Source: Treponema sp. (GTDB lineage Bacteria; Spirochaetota; Spirochaetia; Treponematales; Breznakiellaceae). From it: a stretch of 64,000 bases of DNA. Position 1 is the first letter of the stretch. Every line of letters starts with the position of its first letter. A model generated the notes under the pieces. That model had not been told where the DNA came from. It was given only the letters and a program-made list of their open reading frames with translations, and did not search any database. The position numbers were made by a program, and so were the translations under genes. The stretch is taken from NCBI GenBank assembly GCA_031257195.1, contig JAIRPD010000041.1:1-64000 (forward strand), written 5' to 3'. Shown in pieces: positions 8,295 through 16,722 of the stretch.

Positions 8295-8383
8295 CGGCGC
8301 GCGCCCCTTCCCCGGGGAACCCCTCCCCGGAGGCGGGGGCCCGTTCCGCCCCCGGGGGAAGGCCCGGGAAACACCCCGCAAGT
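8295..8383. other. GC-rich spacer before array B
   Basis: Between the FGGY kinase stop and array B the spacer holds near-palindromic CCCCGGGG-rich runs (about 8306-8370) that could act as a transcription stop without a T-tract. No gene is seen here or in 8774-8929, where only GC-rich low-complexity sequence precedes the hexokinase promoter. Confidence 0.4.
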
Positions 8384-8773
8384 GATTCCCCGGTTGTAGT
8401 GAGTGACTCCCCGGTTTTTGCGAGCGATTCCCCGGTTGTAGTGAGCGGCTCCCCGGTTGTAGTGAGCGGCTCCCCGGTCGTAGTGAGCCGCTCCCCGGTC
8501 GTAGTGAGTGGCTCCCCGGTTGTAGTGAGCCGCTCCCCGGTTGTAGTGAGTGACTCCCCGGTTTTTGCGAGCGATTCCCCGGTTGTAGCGAGCGGCTCCC
8601 CGGTTGTAGTGAGTGATTCCCCGGTTGTAGTGAGCCACTCCCCGGTTTTTGCGAGTGATTCCCCGGTCGTAGTGAGCCACTCCCCGGTTGTAGTGAGTGG
8701 TTCCCCGGTTTTTGCGAGCCGCTCCCCGGTCGTAGTGAGTGATTCCCCGGTTGTAGCGAGCGGCTCCCCGGCC
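8384..8773. repeat. 21-bp tandem array B, about 18.5 copies
   Basis: Consensus g-ctccccggttgtagtgag-, starting at 8384. Copies differ in a small set of cassettes: GGTTGTAGTGAG, GGTCGTAGTGAG, GGTTGTAGCGAG and, in units 2, 9, 13 and 16, GGTTTTTGCGAG. It has the same period as array A but a different sequence. It lies in the 671-bp gap before hexokinase. Reading frames stay open on both strands because 21 is a multiple of three; I do not regard them as genes. Confidence 0.95.
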
Positions 8774-8929
8774 GCCGGGCGCGGCGGAGGTGGACGCGTT
8801 ACGGACGCTTGCGGGGTTGTGAGCCGCCGGTAATCGCCGGGGGGCTTTGATCGGGCCGTCCCGGCCCTGGGGCGGGGGGGCAACGGCGGGCGCCGGGCGG
8901 GGGGGAGGCCGGCCGGACCCGGGGGAGAC

Positions 8930-8959
8930 TTGATCCCGCTTCCCCGGAGGTTTTATACT
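8930..8959 (+). promoter_or_regulatory. Hexokinase promoter, predicted leaderless
   Basis: TTGATC (8930-8935), 18-nt spacer, TATACT (8954-8959). The start predicted seven bases after the -10 is 8966, the A of the ATG. Confidence 0.6.
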
Positions 8960-8965
8960 AAGGCC

Positions 8966-10327
8966 ATGGCTTCTTCCTTTAACCCCGCGCTGGCCGCGGA
9001 TTTTGCCCGGTCTTATGGTTTTCACTATGACATTTGCGATCCGGTAACGCTGGTTCGGGATGTGCTGTTCGAAATGGAGCGGGGCCTTAAGGGCCAGTCT
9101 TCGCCTTTGCTGATGATCCCCTCCTACCTGCGGCCCGGGTCCCAGGTTCCCCTGGGTAAGACGGTGATTGCCCTGGACGCCGGGGGAACGAACCTCCGGG
9201 CCGCCCGGGTGCGCTTTAGGGAAGCGGGAAAACCCGAGGCGGAGGGGACCCGGAAGGCCCCCATGCCGGGAACCAAGGGAAGGGTGGGCGCCGCCGAATT
9301 CTTTGACCAAATCGCCGCTTTGGCGGGACCTCTGATCCAGGAAGCGGAGAAGGATATTGAGGGAATCGGTTTTTGCTTTTCCTATCCCATGAAAATGAAA
9401 GAAGACGGGGACGGCCTGCCTACGGGGTTCAGCAAGGAAGTGGACGCCCCCGAGGTGCTGGGCAGGTCCATGGGGCAGGGGCTGCGGGAGGCCCTGGCGC
9501 GCCGGGGGATCAAGGCCCCGGAGCGGATTGTCCTTTTAAACGATACGGTGGCCACCCTCCTTTCCGGGCTGGAAGAGATCCCCCCCGATGGGGGGCGGAA
9601 CAAAGGGCCGGACCGGTACGGCGTGGGCGGGGGGGCCGTGGTGGGCTTTATCCTGGGAACGGGGTTTAATACCGCGTACCCGGAAAAGGATATTCCCAAA
9701 ATCGGTTTCCATTCGGAGGAAGCGCCGCAGATCGTGGTCTGCGAGACGGGAAACAGCCTGCCCCGCTACCTGGGAACGCTGGATAAGGAATTCGACGCGG
9801 GCACAAAACACCCCGGCTGTTACCTGCTGGAAAAGGCCGCCGCCGGGGCCTATCTGGGGCCGCTGACCTTCCACATCCTTAAACAGGCCATCGCCGACGG
9901 GGTCCTGGTCTTTGGCCGCTCCGCGGAATTCGCCGCCTGGCCGGTTCTGGAAACCCGGACCCTCAACGAGTTCTCGCACGCCCCCCTGTCCCGGGAGGGT
10001 CCCATCGGGGAACTCTTTGCCGGGGACGAGCTGGACGCGATTCGGACCTTCGCCTACCTGACCAGTATTGTTACCCGCCGGGGGGCGCTGTTCTCCGCGG
10101 CGGTGATCGCCGCCGCGGTGGAACGGATGAAGGCGGGGCACGATCCCTTTGTCCCGGTCCGCATTGCCGTGGAGGGCACCACCTACATGATCTACCGGGG
10201 GATGCGGGAAGCCCTGGAATCGTCGCTTAACGTGATGCTGAACCGGGAAAGCCCCCGGTCCTATGTTATCGCCCCGGTGGAACAGGCTTCGCTCTTTGGC
10301 GCCGCCGTGGCCGCCCTGTCCCGGTAA
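8966..10327 (+). CDS. Hexokinase, eukaryotic-type family
   Basis: ATP-dependent phosphorylation of glucose/hexoses, first step of glycolysis. The phosphate-binding motif ALDAGGTNLRAARV begins around residue 68; GFCFSYPMK and LLNDTVATLL follow in hexokinase-family order, with the catalytic Asp in LNDT; C-terminal IAVEGTTYMIYRGM is the adenosine-side motif. At 453 residues it matches the treponemal member of this family. ATG 8966 is preferred over an in-frame TTG at 8930 because a -10 box sits exactly upstream and the TTG lies within the -35 element. Confidence 0.9.
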   Translation: MASSFNPALAADFARSYGFHYDICDPVTLVRDVLFEMERGLKGQSSPLLMIPSYLRPGSQVPLGKTVIALDAGGTNLRAARVRFREAGKPEAEGTRKAPMPGTKGRVGAAEFFDQIAALAGPLIQEAEKDIEGIGFCFSYPMKMKEDGDGLPTGFSKEVDAPEVLGRSMGQGLREALARRGIKAPERIVLLNDTVATLLSGLEEIPPDGGRNKGPDRYGVGGGAVVGFILGTGFNTAYPEKDIPKIGFHSEEAPQIVVCETGNSLPRYLGTLDKEFDAGTKHPGCYLLEKAAAGAYLGPLTFHILKQAIADGVLVFGRSAEFAAWPVLETRTLNEFSHAPLSREGPIGELFAGDELDAIRTFAYLTSIVTRRGALFSAAVIAAAVERMKAGHDPFVPVRIAVEGTTYMIYRGMREALESSLNVMLNRESPRSYVIAPVEQASLFGAAVAALSR

Positions 10328-10405
10328 GATGCGGGGTTTGTCCGCGGGGCCCTTGCCGGTTTGGGCGGCGGGGGCCGCCATTCCCGCTTTTCCCGGCGGC
10401 TTTGT

Positions 10406-11980
10406 TTACCGCCGGGCGCTTTCCAGCCGTTTGAGCCGGGCCTGATCCAGCGTGATGGTTACATTCTTTTCCTGGGTGGGGATCACCAACCCCGGGGGGC
10501 CGTTTTTCGCCCGGCGCAGGTATTTGACCTGGGTGTAGTACAGGTCGCCCTTGCCGTTGTTCCTGCCCTTGGAGTAGAACAGGGCCAGGTTCCCCGCGTC
10601 CAGGAGGATCTCCAGGGGTACGGATTTACCGGGCCGCTGCTTGATGAACACGTACGACCCCGCCCAGTCCCGGACGTGAAGCCAGAGGTCGCCGCCCTTT
10701 ACGTGCCGGCGGAGGAGTTCATCGTTTTCCCGCGCGTCCCGGCCCACCAGGATGAGCCAGTCCCCGTTCTGGAAGGACAGACCGGGTACGGGGCGGCCTG
10801 CCGGTGAACCGCCGCCGGGTTTTTTCCCCTTCCCGGGCGGGCTTTCACCAGTCTCCGGCGGAAGGCCCCGCCGGACCTTTTTAAGAAGCCGCTCCAGGAT
10901 TAGGGGGTTGGTTTCGGCCAGAAGCCGGGCCTCGGTTTCGTTCAGCCGTTCCAGTTCCCGCTCGCCCGCGGCGATCTCTTCCCGGACTTCGCCCAGGCCG
11001 TTCTTCGCTTTGCGGTATTTTTCGTAATAGGCTTCGGCGTTTCCGCTAAAGTTTTTCCCGGGGTCCAGCTCAATGCGCAGCGTCTGCCCGTCCTGGGCGG
11101 CGGATGTTTCCAGGGCCGAAGCCCGCCCGGCGGGCTCCGCGGCCCCCTTTGAGGGGGCCGCCGCGCAAACCGCCGCGTCAAGCCAGGAGGAGCCTTCCGG
11201 CGGGGCGAGGGTCAGGATCAGGTCCCCGCATTCTCTGTATCGTCCGGCGCCGGCGTAATCCGCCTCCTTTTCCCGGAGCCGTTCCAGCGCCGCCCCCAGG
11301 CGGTTTTTGTTCCTCCCCATGATTCGCCGCCCTTCCTCCCGGAGCTGGTCCAGGGAAAGGCGGCCTCCGCGTTCAGCGTACCAGTCGTCTACCCGCCGGT
11401 TAAAGGAACCCTCGCCGGGCAGTTCCCGGACCTCGTAGACCTTGACGTCCCGGTCCCCCCCGGGAGCCGCCGGTCCGGTGTTTCCCGCCGGGGCGTCTTC
11501 GGGCCGGTAAAAGCCCCCCGTTACTTCTCCCCGCCGGGGAAGCCGCCGCATGGCGTCCAGGATCGTCCCATCCTCCCCGGTGAGGATCACATTGGCGGCG
11601 TTGGACCAGAGCCGGATGTAGAGGCGGTAAAGGTTTTCTCCCCGGCGCAGTCCCAGCCAGACTATGCGGTTATCTCCCAACTGAACCGCACTGGTAATCC
11701 GGCTGTTTAAAATCCGGGATTTAAGGAGTTCGGCGAAGCGCAGGGGTTTTTCGCTCTTGGGAACCGGGCGGAACGTCTCGTGGAGCCGGCACGCCAGAGG
11801 GCTCAGAGAAATCAGGATGAGCCGCTGCCGAAGGGGAGCGCCCGCCCCCCCGGAATCATTTCCCCCGTAAACCTGGAGGGCCAGCGCGTCATAGGCGCTC
11901 TGGTAGACCTTCTGAATCTGACCGCCCTCCAGACGAAGTTCCTCCAGGATAAGGTTTATCTCTTTCCAGTTCAGGGACAC
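10406..11980 (-). CDS. NFACT-family protein (RqcH / fibronectin-binding A-like)
   Basis: NFACT-N domain from VSLNWKEINLILEEL through about residue 200, a coiled-coil middle (REKEADYAGAGRYRECG ... AAGERELERLNETEARLL), then NFACT-R (GRDARENDELLRRH, DLWLHVRDWAGSYVFI, KYLRRAKNGPPGLV). Family members act in ribosome quality control by recruiting Ala-tRNA to stalled 50S subunits; earlier annotations call them fibronectin-binding. I chose GTG 11980 because it matches the family N terminus and sits 7 nt after TGGTACACT; the in-frame ATG at 12028 would overlap the divergent gene. Length is 524 residues. Confidence 0.88.
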   Translation of the reverse strand: MSLNWKEINLILEELRLEGGQIQKVYQSAYDALALQVYGGNDSGGAGAPLRQRLILISLSPLACRLHETFRPVPKSEKPLRFAELLKSRILNSRITSAVQLGDNRIVWLGLRRGENLYRLYIRLWSNAANVILTGEDGTILDAMRRLPRRGEVTGGFYRPEDAPAGNTGPAAPGGDRDVKVYEVRELPGEGSFNRRVDDWYAERGGRLSLDQLREEGRRIMGRNKNRLGAALERLREKEADYAGAGRYRECGDLILTLAPPEGSSWLDAAVCAAAPSKGAAEPAGRASALETSAAQDGQTLRIELDPGKNFSGNAEAYYEKYRKAKNGLGEVREEIAAGERELERLNETEARLLAETNPLILERLLKKVRRGLPPETGESPPGKGKKPGGGSPAGRPVPGLSFQNGDWLILVGRDARENDELLRRHVKGGDLWLHVRDWAGSYVFIKQRPGKSVPLEILLDAGNLALFYSKGRNNGKGDLYYTQVKYLRRAKNGPPGLVIPTQEKNVTITLDQARLKRLESARR

Positions 11981-11987
11981 AAAATTC

Positions 11988-12020
11988 AGTGTACCATATA
12001 TTTTCCGCTTATGGTACAAT
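11988..12020. promoter_or_regulatory. Mirrored divergent extended -10 promoters
   Basis: Plus strand TGG-TACAAT (-10 at 12015-12020) predicts a start at 12027, the A of the GH3 ATG. Minus strand TGG-TACACT (-10 at 11993-11988) predicts a start at 11981, one base before the NFACT GTG. GTACCAT (11991-11997) and ATGGTAC (12011-12017) form an inverted repeat, so the two -10 regions are mirror images. Confidence 0.6.
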
Positions 12021-12026
12021 CGGTCC

Positions 12027-13295
12027 ATGATCCGCCGCTTACGCCGGGCCAATGACCGGGCCGCTCGGAATCCGCCTTGCCGCGGGATTTTGCCCCGTAA
12101 AGTCCCGCCGATACTTCTGAGTGTTCTGATGATAGGAGTCATCCCCTCCTGCGAGGCCGCTCCCGCCGCGGAAAAGGCCGGCCCGGCGGCCGCTCCGTCT
12201 CCGGCGGCTAAAAACAGCGAGGACCCCCGCGTTCGCCAGCGGGCCGCGGAGCTGGCCGCCTCCCTGGACAGGAAAAAACTCGCCGCCCAGGTGATCCTTA
12301 CCGCCGTGGAGGGCCGGGGTTCGGTTCCCCCGCGGACCCGGGAGCTGCTTTCGGAAATTCCCGCGGGGGGGATCATGCTCTTTTCCCGCAATGTTTCCCA
12401 GGACCCGGAGAATTCCCGGACCTTTATTGGCGCGCTGGTCCAATGCGTAGCGTCCCTTTCGGTCCCTCCCTTTATCGCGTCGGATCAGGAGGGGGGAAGG
12501 GTCCAGCGTTTTCGGGACAAGGCTGCCCTGCCGCCGCCCCTTTCCTACTGGGAGAATTTTCAAAAGGCCGCGACGGAAGCCGGGGGAGCGGGGAAGAACA
12601 GCGTTGAAAGGCGGGCGACGATCCTCGCCGTGGAAAACAACGCCGCCCTGGCGGGAAGGGAGCTGCGCCGCCTGGGGGTAAACCTCAACCTGGCGCCCCT
12701 GGCGGAACCGCTTACGGCGGAAAACAGTCCCTTTATCCAGGACCGTTCCTACGGCCCCTCCCAGGAATTCACCCGGGAAGCCGCCGCCGCCTTTGTCCGG
12801 GGAATGGAACGGGTGGGAGTCGCCTGTACCCTTAAGCACTTTCCGGGAAATTCCGGGGCGGACCCTCACCGGAAAAAGGCCGAGCTTGCCCTTTCCGGGA
12901 CGGAGCTTAACGCCCTGGTGGCCCCCTTCGCCTACGTGATCCGGGAAGAGTCCCCCGCGGTGGTGATGCTGTCCCATGTGATCGTCCCCTCCTGGGACAC
13001 CAGGCCCTCCAGTCTTTCCCCCGGGGCGGTACGGCGGCTCCGGGCCCTGGGCTTTAACGGGATCATCCTGGCCGACGACTTTATCATGGCCGCCGCGGGG
13101 GATCTGGTGGAGGTTTGCGCCGTAAAGGCCCTTAAAGCCGGGGTGGACATGATCATGGCCTGGCCGGCGGATCTGAGAAAAATCCACCAGGCTCTCCTGG
13201 CCGCCCTGGACGGGGGGGACCTTACGGAGGAACGGCTCCGGGAAGCGGCGGAGCGGATCCTCTACCAAAAAATTCGCTACGGGCTTATCCAGTGA
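12027..13295 (+). CDS. Glycoside hydrolase family 3 lipoprotein (NagZ-like)
   Basis: 422 residues. N-terminal basic stretch, hydrophobic segment (ILLSVLMIGVI) and lipobox-like PSC suggest an exported lipoprotein. GH3 signatures: GGIMLFSRN, IASDQEGGRVQRF, NLNLAPLAEP, LKHFPGNSGADPH and ILADDF carrying the likely nucleophile Asp. This is the beta-N-acetylhexosaminidase branch, suggesting peptidoglycan-derived or chitin-oligosaccharide substrates. NagZ is normally cytoplasmic; an exported version points to the periplasm. The mRNA is predicted leaderless. The stop overlaps the next gene's GTG. Confidence 0.87.
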   Translation: MIRRLRRANDRAARNPPCRGILPRKVPPILLSVLMIGVIPSCEAAPAAEKAGPAAAPSPAAKNSEDPRVRQRAAELAASLDRKKLAAQVILTAVEGRGSVPPRTRELLSEIPAGGIMLFSRNVSQDPENSRTFIGALVQCVASLSVPPFIASDQEGGRVQRFRDKAALPPPLSYWENFQKAATEAGGAGKNSVERRATILAVENNAALAGRELRRLGVNLNLAPLAEPLTAENSPFIQDRSYGPSQEFTREAAAAFVRGMERVGVACTLKHFPGNSGADPHRKKAELALSGTELNALVAPFAYVIREESPAVVMLSHVIVPSWDTRPSSLSPGAVRRLRALGFNGIILADDFIMAAAGDLVEVCAVKALKAGVDMIMAWPADLRKIHQALLAALDGGDLTEERLREAAERILYQKIRYGLIQ

Positions 13296-14113
13296 GCGGT
13301 TCCCCCGGGAAGGACCGGTTCCGGGAGGAGGTTTCCCCGCCTCCCCTAAGCGGGCGGATCCTCCTGGTGAACGAGGCCCTTATCGCGGTCAACAAACTGC
13401 CCGGCGAGGCCATGGAGGGGGCGGGAAAAGGGATGGCCGATCTTCCCCGGCTTTTGGCTGGCCTTTTTCCGGCTGGGGCCGCCTCCGCCGGGCGGGACCG
13501 GGGAAGGGGGACTTTCCTCGCGGCGGTTCACCGTTTGGACGTTCCCGTTTCGGGCTGCGCCCTCTTTGCCCGGACCCCTCGGACGGCGGCCTTTTTAGGC
13601 GGGGTTTTTGCCCCCGGCACGGGGGAGGAGGGCGGCGCGGTCTCCGGGGTGGAAAAGATCTATTGGGCGGCGGTGGAACTTTCCCCGGCCTTCGAGGCGC
13701 TCCCCGAAAGGGGTGAGCTGCGCCACCAGATTGAGGTGAACGGGAAAATCAACAAAGCCTCCGCCCGCGCCTTTTCCGGGCCCGCCGCCCGGAACGGGGA
13801 AGCGGTCCTTCACTACCGCGTCTTGGGCCGGGGAAGCCATTATGGGTTCCTGGAGATAACCCTTATCACCGGCCGGCGCCACCAGATCCGGGCCCAGCTT
13901 GCCGCCTTGGGTCTCCACATCAAGGGGGATTTGAAGTACGGCGCCAAACGAAGCGAAAAAGGCGGCGGCCTCCGGCTTCACGCCCGGTCGCTCCACTTTC
14001 CGGACCCCTCCGCGCCGGAACGCCTTATCCGGGTAAGCGCCAATCCCCCGGTAATGGACCGCCTGTGGGAAGGGTTTCTGGCGGCGGCGGACCGGGGGGA
14101 ATCGGAGGACTAG
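13292..14113 (+). CDS. RluA-family pseudouridine synthase
   Basis: RNA uridine to pseudouridine isomerase. The catalytic aspartate lies in AAVHRLDVPVSGCALFA, and the family motifs LITGRRHQIRAQLAALG and GDLKYGAK follow in order. At 273 residues there is no clear S4 domain at the N terminus, as in RluA/RluC-short forms; target rRNA or tRNA is unknown. GTG start at 13292 overlaps the GH3 stop (GTGA), so the two are translationally coupled despite unrelated roles. Confidence 0.88.
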   Translation: MSGSPGKDRFREEVSPPPLSGRILLVNEALIAVNKLPGEAMEGAGKGMADLPRLLAGLFPAGAASAGRDRGRGTFLAAVHRLDVPVSGCALFARTPRTAAFLGGVFAPGTGEEGGAVSGVEKIYWAAVELSPAFEALPERGELRHQIEVNGKINKASARAFSGPAARNGEAVLHYRVLGRGSHYGFLEITLITGRRHQIRAQLAALGLHIKGDLKYGAKRSEKGGGLRLHARSLHFPDPSAPERLIRVSANPPVMDRLWEGFLAAADRGESED

Positions 14114-14115
14114 GC

Positions 14116-14904
14116 TTACACGGTTATCAATTCAATGCCTTTTTCTTTTATTATCTCTGTCCATTCCCCGGAAATCCCCGTATCGGTTATTATCATGTCC
14201 AGAACATCCATTGGCGCGAAAAAATTGCTCTTTAATTCGCCAAATTTACTGGAATCGGTCACCAGGATTTTGGTTAAAGCGGATTCGACGATAGTCTTTT
14301 TTACCATGATCTCAAAGTTATTGACACAGGTCATCCCCAGGGTGGGATGAACGCCGGAAATAGCGAGAAACAGCTTATGGGCCCGGATGTTCTTTAAAAA
14401 CTGGGCGCCCTCCGGGGATTCAAAAACCTGAACTCCGGGATGGTAGTGGCCCCCGGCGAGCAGGATCTTAATTTTTTCGTTCTTTGGCAGCTTGGTAACG
14501 ATGTTAAGCGTGTAACAGACAACCGTAAGGGCCATTTCACCAGGGATATAGTCCAGTATTTTTTCCGTCGTTGACCCCCCGTCCAATATGATAATGTCAT
14601 CGGGTTTGATCAACGACGCCGCGTGCCGGGCAATGCGTTTTTTCTCCTCGTTCATCTTAGCGCTTTCAAACGAAAGATTATAAAAAGCCTCCTCGGCTCC
14701 ATAATCCCCGGTTAATTGGCTGGTTTGAAGCGCGGCTTTTCCATGAAGATGATCAACAAATTTATTTTTTTGAAGCTCATTCAGGTCTCTTCGTATGGTC
14801 ATTTCCGACACGCCTAATTGCCTGGCGATATCCGATACCCGCATAATACCCTGAACGCGGAGCATGGATACAAGGCTGGCTAAGCGCTGAGACTTCTTCT
14901 TCAT
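14116..14904 (-). CDS. DeoR-family regulator, GlpR-like
   Basis: 262 residues. Residues ~6-60 are a winged helix (SLVSMLRVQGIMRVSDIARQ, SEMTIRRDLNEL), followed by a DeoR sensor domain (IILDGGSTTEKI, LLAGGHYH, ILVTDSSKFGE). DeoR-type sensors bind phosphorylated sugars; given the divergent glycerol kinase operon the likely ligand is glycerol 3-phosphate. Base use is clearly more AT-rich than the 5-14 kb genes. TATACT (14920-14915) predicts a 4-nt leader, and TATATTCGAT...AAGCGAAAGA-like half sites overlap it, suggesting autoregulation. Confidence 0.88.
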   Translation of the reverse strand: MKKKSQRLASLVSMLRVQGIMRVSDIARQLGVSEMTIRRDLNELQKNKFVDHLHGKAALQTSQLTGDYGAEEAFYNLSFESAKMNEEKKRIARHAASLIKPDDIIILDGGSTTEKILDYIPGEMALTVVCYTLNIVTKLPKNEKIKILLAGGHYHPGVQVFESPEGAQFLKNIRAHKLFLAISGVHPTLGMTCVNNFEIMVKKTIVESALTKILVTDSSKFGELKSNFFAPMDVLDMIITDTGISGEWTEIIKEKGIELITV

Positions 14905-15225
14905 CTTACCAGCGAGTATATTCGATTTTTAAGCGAAAGATAACCGCCCGGCTGTTTTTGGAAACGGCCGGATCACAAACAAATAAACGAACAATTTAAT
15001 CATAAATTTCAAACATATATTGTTTGTTTTGTAGTATTTCTTCGTATTTTGATTGAAAAATCATATAATAATTCCCATACCATTTAAAAATGTCTGAAAT
15101 AATGATCGAAAAACAAAAAAATCGATAAAAATTCTGTTTTTTTCCTTGACAACTGGGAAATCTCTGGTAGACTATTCTAGTGCGGCTCGTAGGGGCCTGT
15201 ATATTACGTTGGAGGAGAAGGTATT
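14905..15225. promoter_or_regulatory. Divergent DeoR/glpK control region
   Basis: AT-rich, in contrast to most of the window. glpK promoter: TTGACA (15146-15151), 16-nt spacer, TAGACT (15168-15173), then GGAGGAG before ATG 15226. Candidate operators resemble the E. coli GlpR half-site: AAACGAACAAT (around 14984-14994), and TTCGAT/AAGCGAA over the regulator's own -10 (14915-14940). An imperfect inverted repeat ACAAACAA ... TTGTTTGT spans about 14975-15030. Operator function is inferred. Confidence 0.55.
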
Positions 15226-16722
15226 ATGGGTGAGTATATTATGACGATTGACGCCGGCACGGCCAGCGTCCGGGCGGTTATTTATAACAGAAAAGGGGAA
15301 TGTGTAAGCATTGCCGCACAAGAGTTTGAGCAGCACTACCCCCAAAATGGCTGGATCGAACACGACGCCAATGATATTTGGGCGGCGGCCTGCGCGGTTA
15401 TTAAACGCTCCCTTCAGCAAAAGGGCCTCAACGATTCCGAAATCAAGGCTATAGGCGTGACCAACCAGCGTGAAACCGTGGTTGTTTGGGATAAAAACGA
15501 TGGTAAACCCATATACCACGCCATTGTTTGGGGGGATCGGCGGACCGCTGACTACTGCGAGGAGCTTCGACGGGCTGGTCACGAAAACATGATAAAACAA
15601 AAAACGGGTCTTGTTCTGGACGCGTATTTTTCGGGCACGAAGATCAAGTGGATTTTGGATAACGTGGATGGAGCGAGATCCAGGGCCGAAAAAGGTGACC
15701 TCCTTTTTTCTAATATTGACGGCTGGATCATCTGGAATTTGACAAAAGGCTCAGCCCATGTCACGGATTACAGCAACGCCTCCCGTACCCTGATTTACAA
15801 TATCTCCGAGTTGAAATGGGATAAGGACCTGCTGAAGTTGTTCACCATTCCCGAAAGTATGCTGCCCCAAGTCCTTCCCAGCAGCGGTCATTTCGCGAAT
15901 ACCTCTTCCACGGTGTTTTCCACGCCAATACCTATCGAGGGCTGTATAGGCGATCAGCAGAGCGCCACATTCGGTCAATGCTGTTTCCAGGAGGGATTCA
16001 GCAAATTTACCTATGGCACGGCCGGTACGATGACCGTCAATACCGGCGGCGCCCCAATCGTTTCCAAAAACGGTATGCTCACCACCATAGGCTGGGGATA
16101 CGGAGGTAAAGTGCAATATCTCCTGGAGGGCACCGTGTACAATGCCGGATCGACAATACAGTGGCTTAGGGACGAGATGAAATTCGTGGAGGAATCCCGG
16201 GATTCGGAATATTTCGCTCTTAAGGCGAAGACGGTAGGCCAGGTATACCTTATTCCGGCGTTCAGCGGTTTTGGGGCCCCCTATTGGGATTCCTATGCCA
16301 GGGCCGCTATCTTGGGCCTTTCCCGGGGAAGCGAGAAAAACGATGTTATCCGGGCCGCCCTTGATTCGCTCGCCTACCAAACCCGGGATATGCTTGACGC
16401 CATGAACGAGGACCTGCCGAAACCCATTCATCTGCTTAGGGTTGACGGCGGCGCCTGCAAAAATACCCTCATGGTACAGTTTATCGCCGATGTAACCGGT
16501 ATTGATGTAGAGCGCCCCAGCGACGTGGAGACCACCGCCGCAGGAGCGGCGTATCTCGCCGGCCTTTCTATCGGATTCTGGAAGGATTTGGATGAAATCA
16601 CCGGCCTGCGGAAAGTTGACAAGGTTTTTGTACCTGAAATTTCCGCCGATCGCCGCGCGGAATTGTATGGGGGCTGGAAACGCGCCGTGAACTCCATACT
16701 TTCCTGGAGCAAAAACAAATAG
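15226..16722 (+). CDS. glpK: Glycerol kinase
   Basis: ATP + glycerol to glycerol 3-phosphate. 498 residues of FGGY type. The glycerol-contacting residues of E. coli GlpK are kept: Arg/Glu in TNQRET (R82, E83), Tyr in DAYFSGTKIKW (Y134), and Asp/Gln in GDQQSATFGQ (D243, Q244). LEGTVYNAGSTIQWLRDEMKF and GAPYWDSYARA are glycerol-kinase hallmarks, so this is not just any sugar kinase. It heads the plus-strand operon that continues, after a 237-nt hairpin-rich spacer, into glpA. Confidence 0.95.
   Translation: MGEYIMTIDAGTASVRAVIYNRKGECVSIAAQEFEQHYPQNGWIEHDANDIWAAACAVIKRSLQQKGLNDSEIKAIGVTNQRETVVVWDKNDGKPIYHAIVWGDRRTADYCEELRRAGHENMIKQKTGLVLDAYFSGTKIKWILDNVDGARSRAEKGDLLFSNIDGWIIWNLTKGSAHVTDYSNASRTLIYNISELKWDKDLLKLFTIPESMLPQVLPSSGHFANTSSTVFSTPIPIEGCIGDQQSATFGQCCFQEGFSKFTYGTAGTMTVNTGGAPIVSKNGMLTTIGWGYGGKVQYLLEGTVYNAGSTIQWLRDEMKFVEESRDSEYFALKAKTVGQVYLIPAFSGFGAPYWDSYARAAILGLSRGSEKNDVIRAALDSLAYQTRDMLDAMNEDLPKPIHLLRVDGGACKNTLMVQFIADVTGIDVERPSDVETTAAGAAYLAGLSIGFWKDLDEITGLRKVDKVFVPEISADRRAELYGGWKRAVNSILSWSKNK

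Noticed and set aside
5643-8381. 912-residue minus-strand reading frame opposite the CDF and FGGY kinase genes
   Set aside because: It is a shadow of GC-rich codons; the opposite strand carries two complete, motif-confirmed genes. The same applies to the long frames opposite uvrB, glpK, lolC and oppCD.
8384-8773. CRISPR array
   Set aside because: Units are contiguous 21-mers without unique spacers, and no cas gene is in the window.
8248-8883. Long repeat-peptide reading frames across array B on both strands (also 5303-5584 across array A and 762-1243 across the heptamers)
   Set aside because: A 21-bp (or three times 7-bp) unit without an in-frame stop is open by arithmetic; there is no ribosome site and the frames run into GC-rich spacer and neighbouring genes.
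10406-12391. NFACT gene starting at 12391 or 12028
   Set aside because: These starts overlap the divergent GH3 gene; the GTG at 11980 matches the family N terminus and the promoter position.
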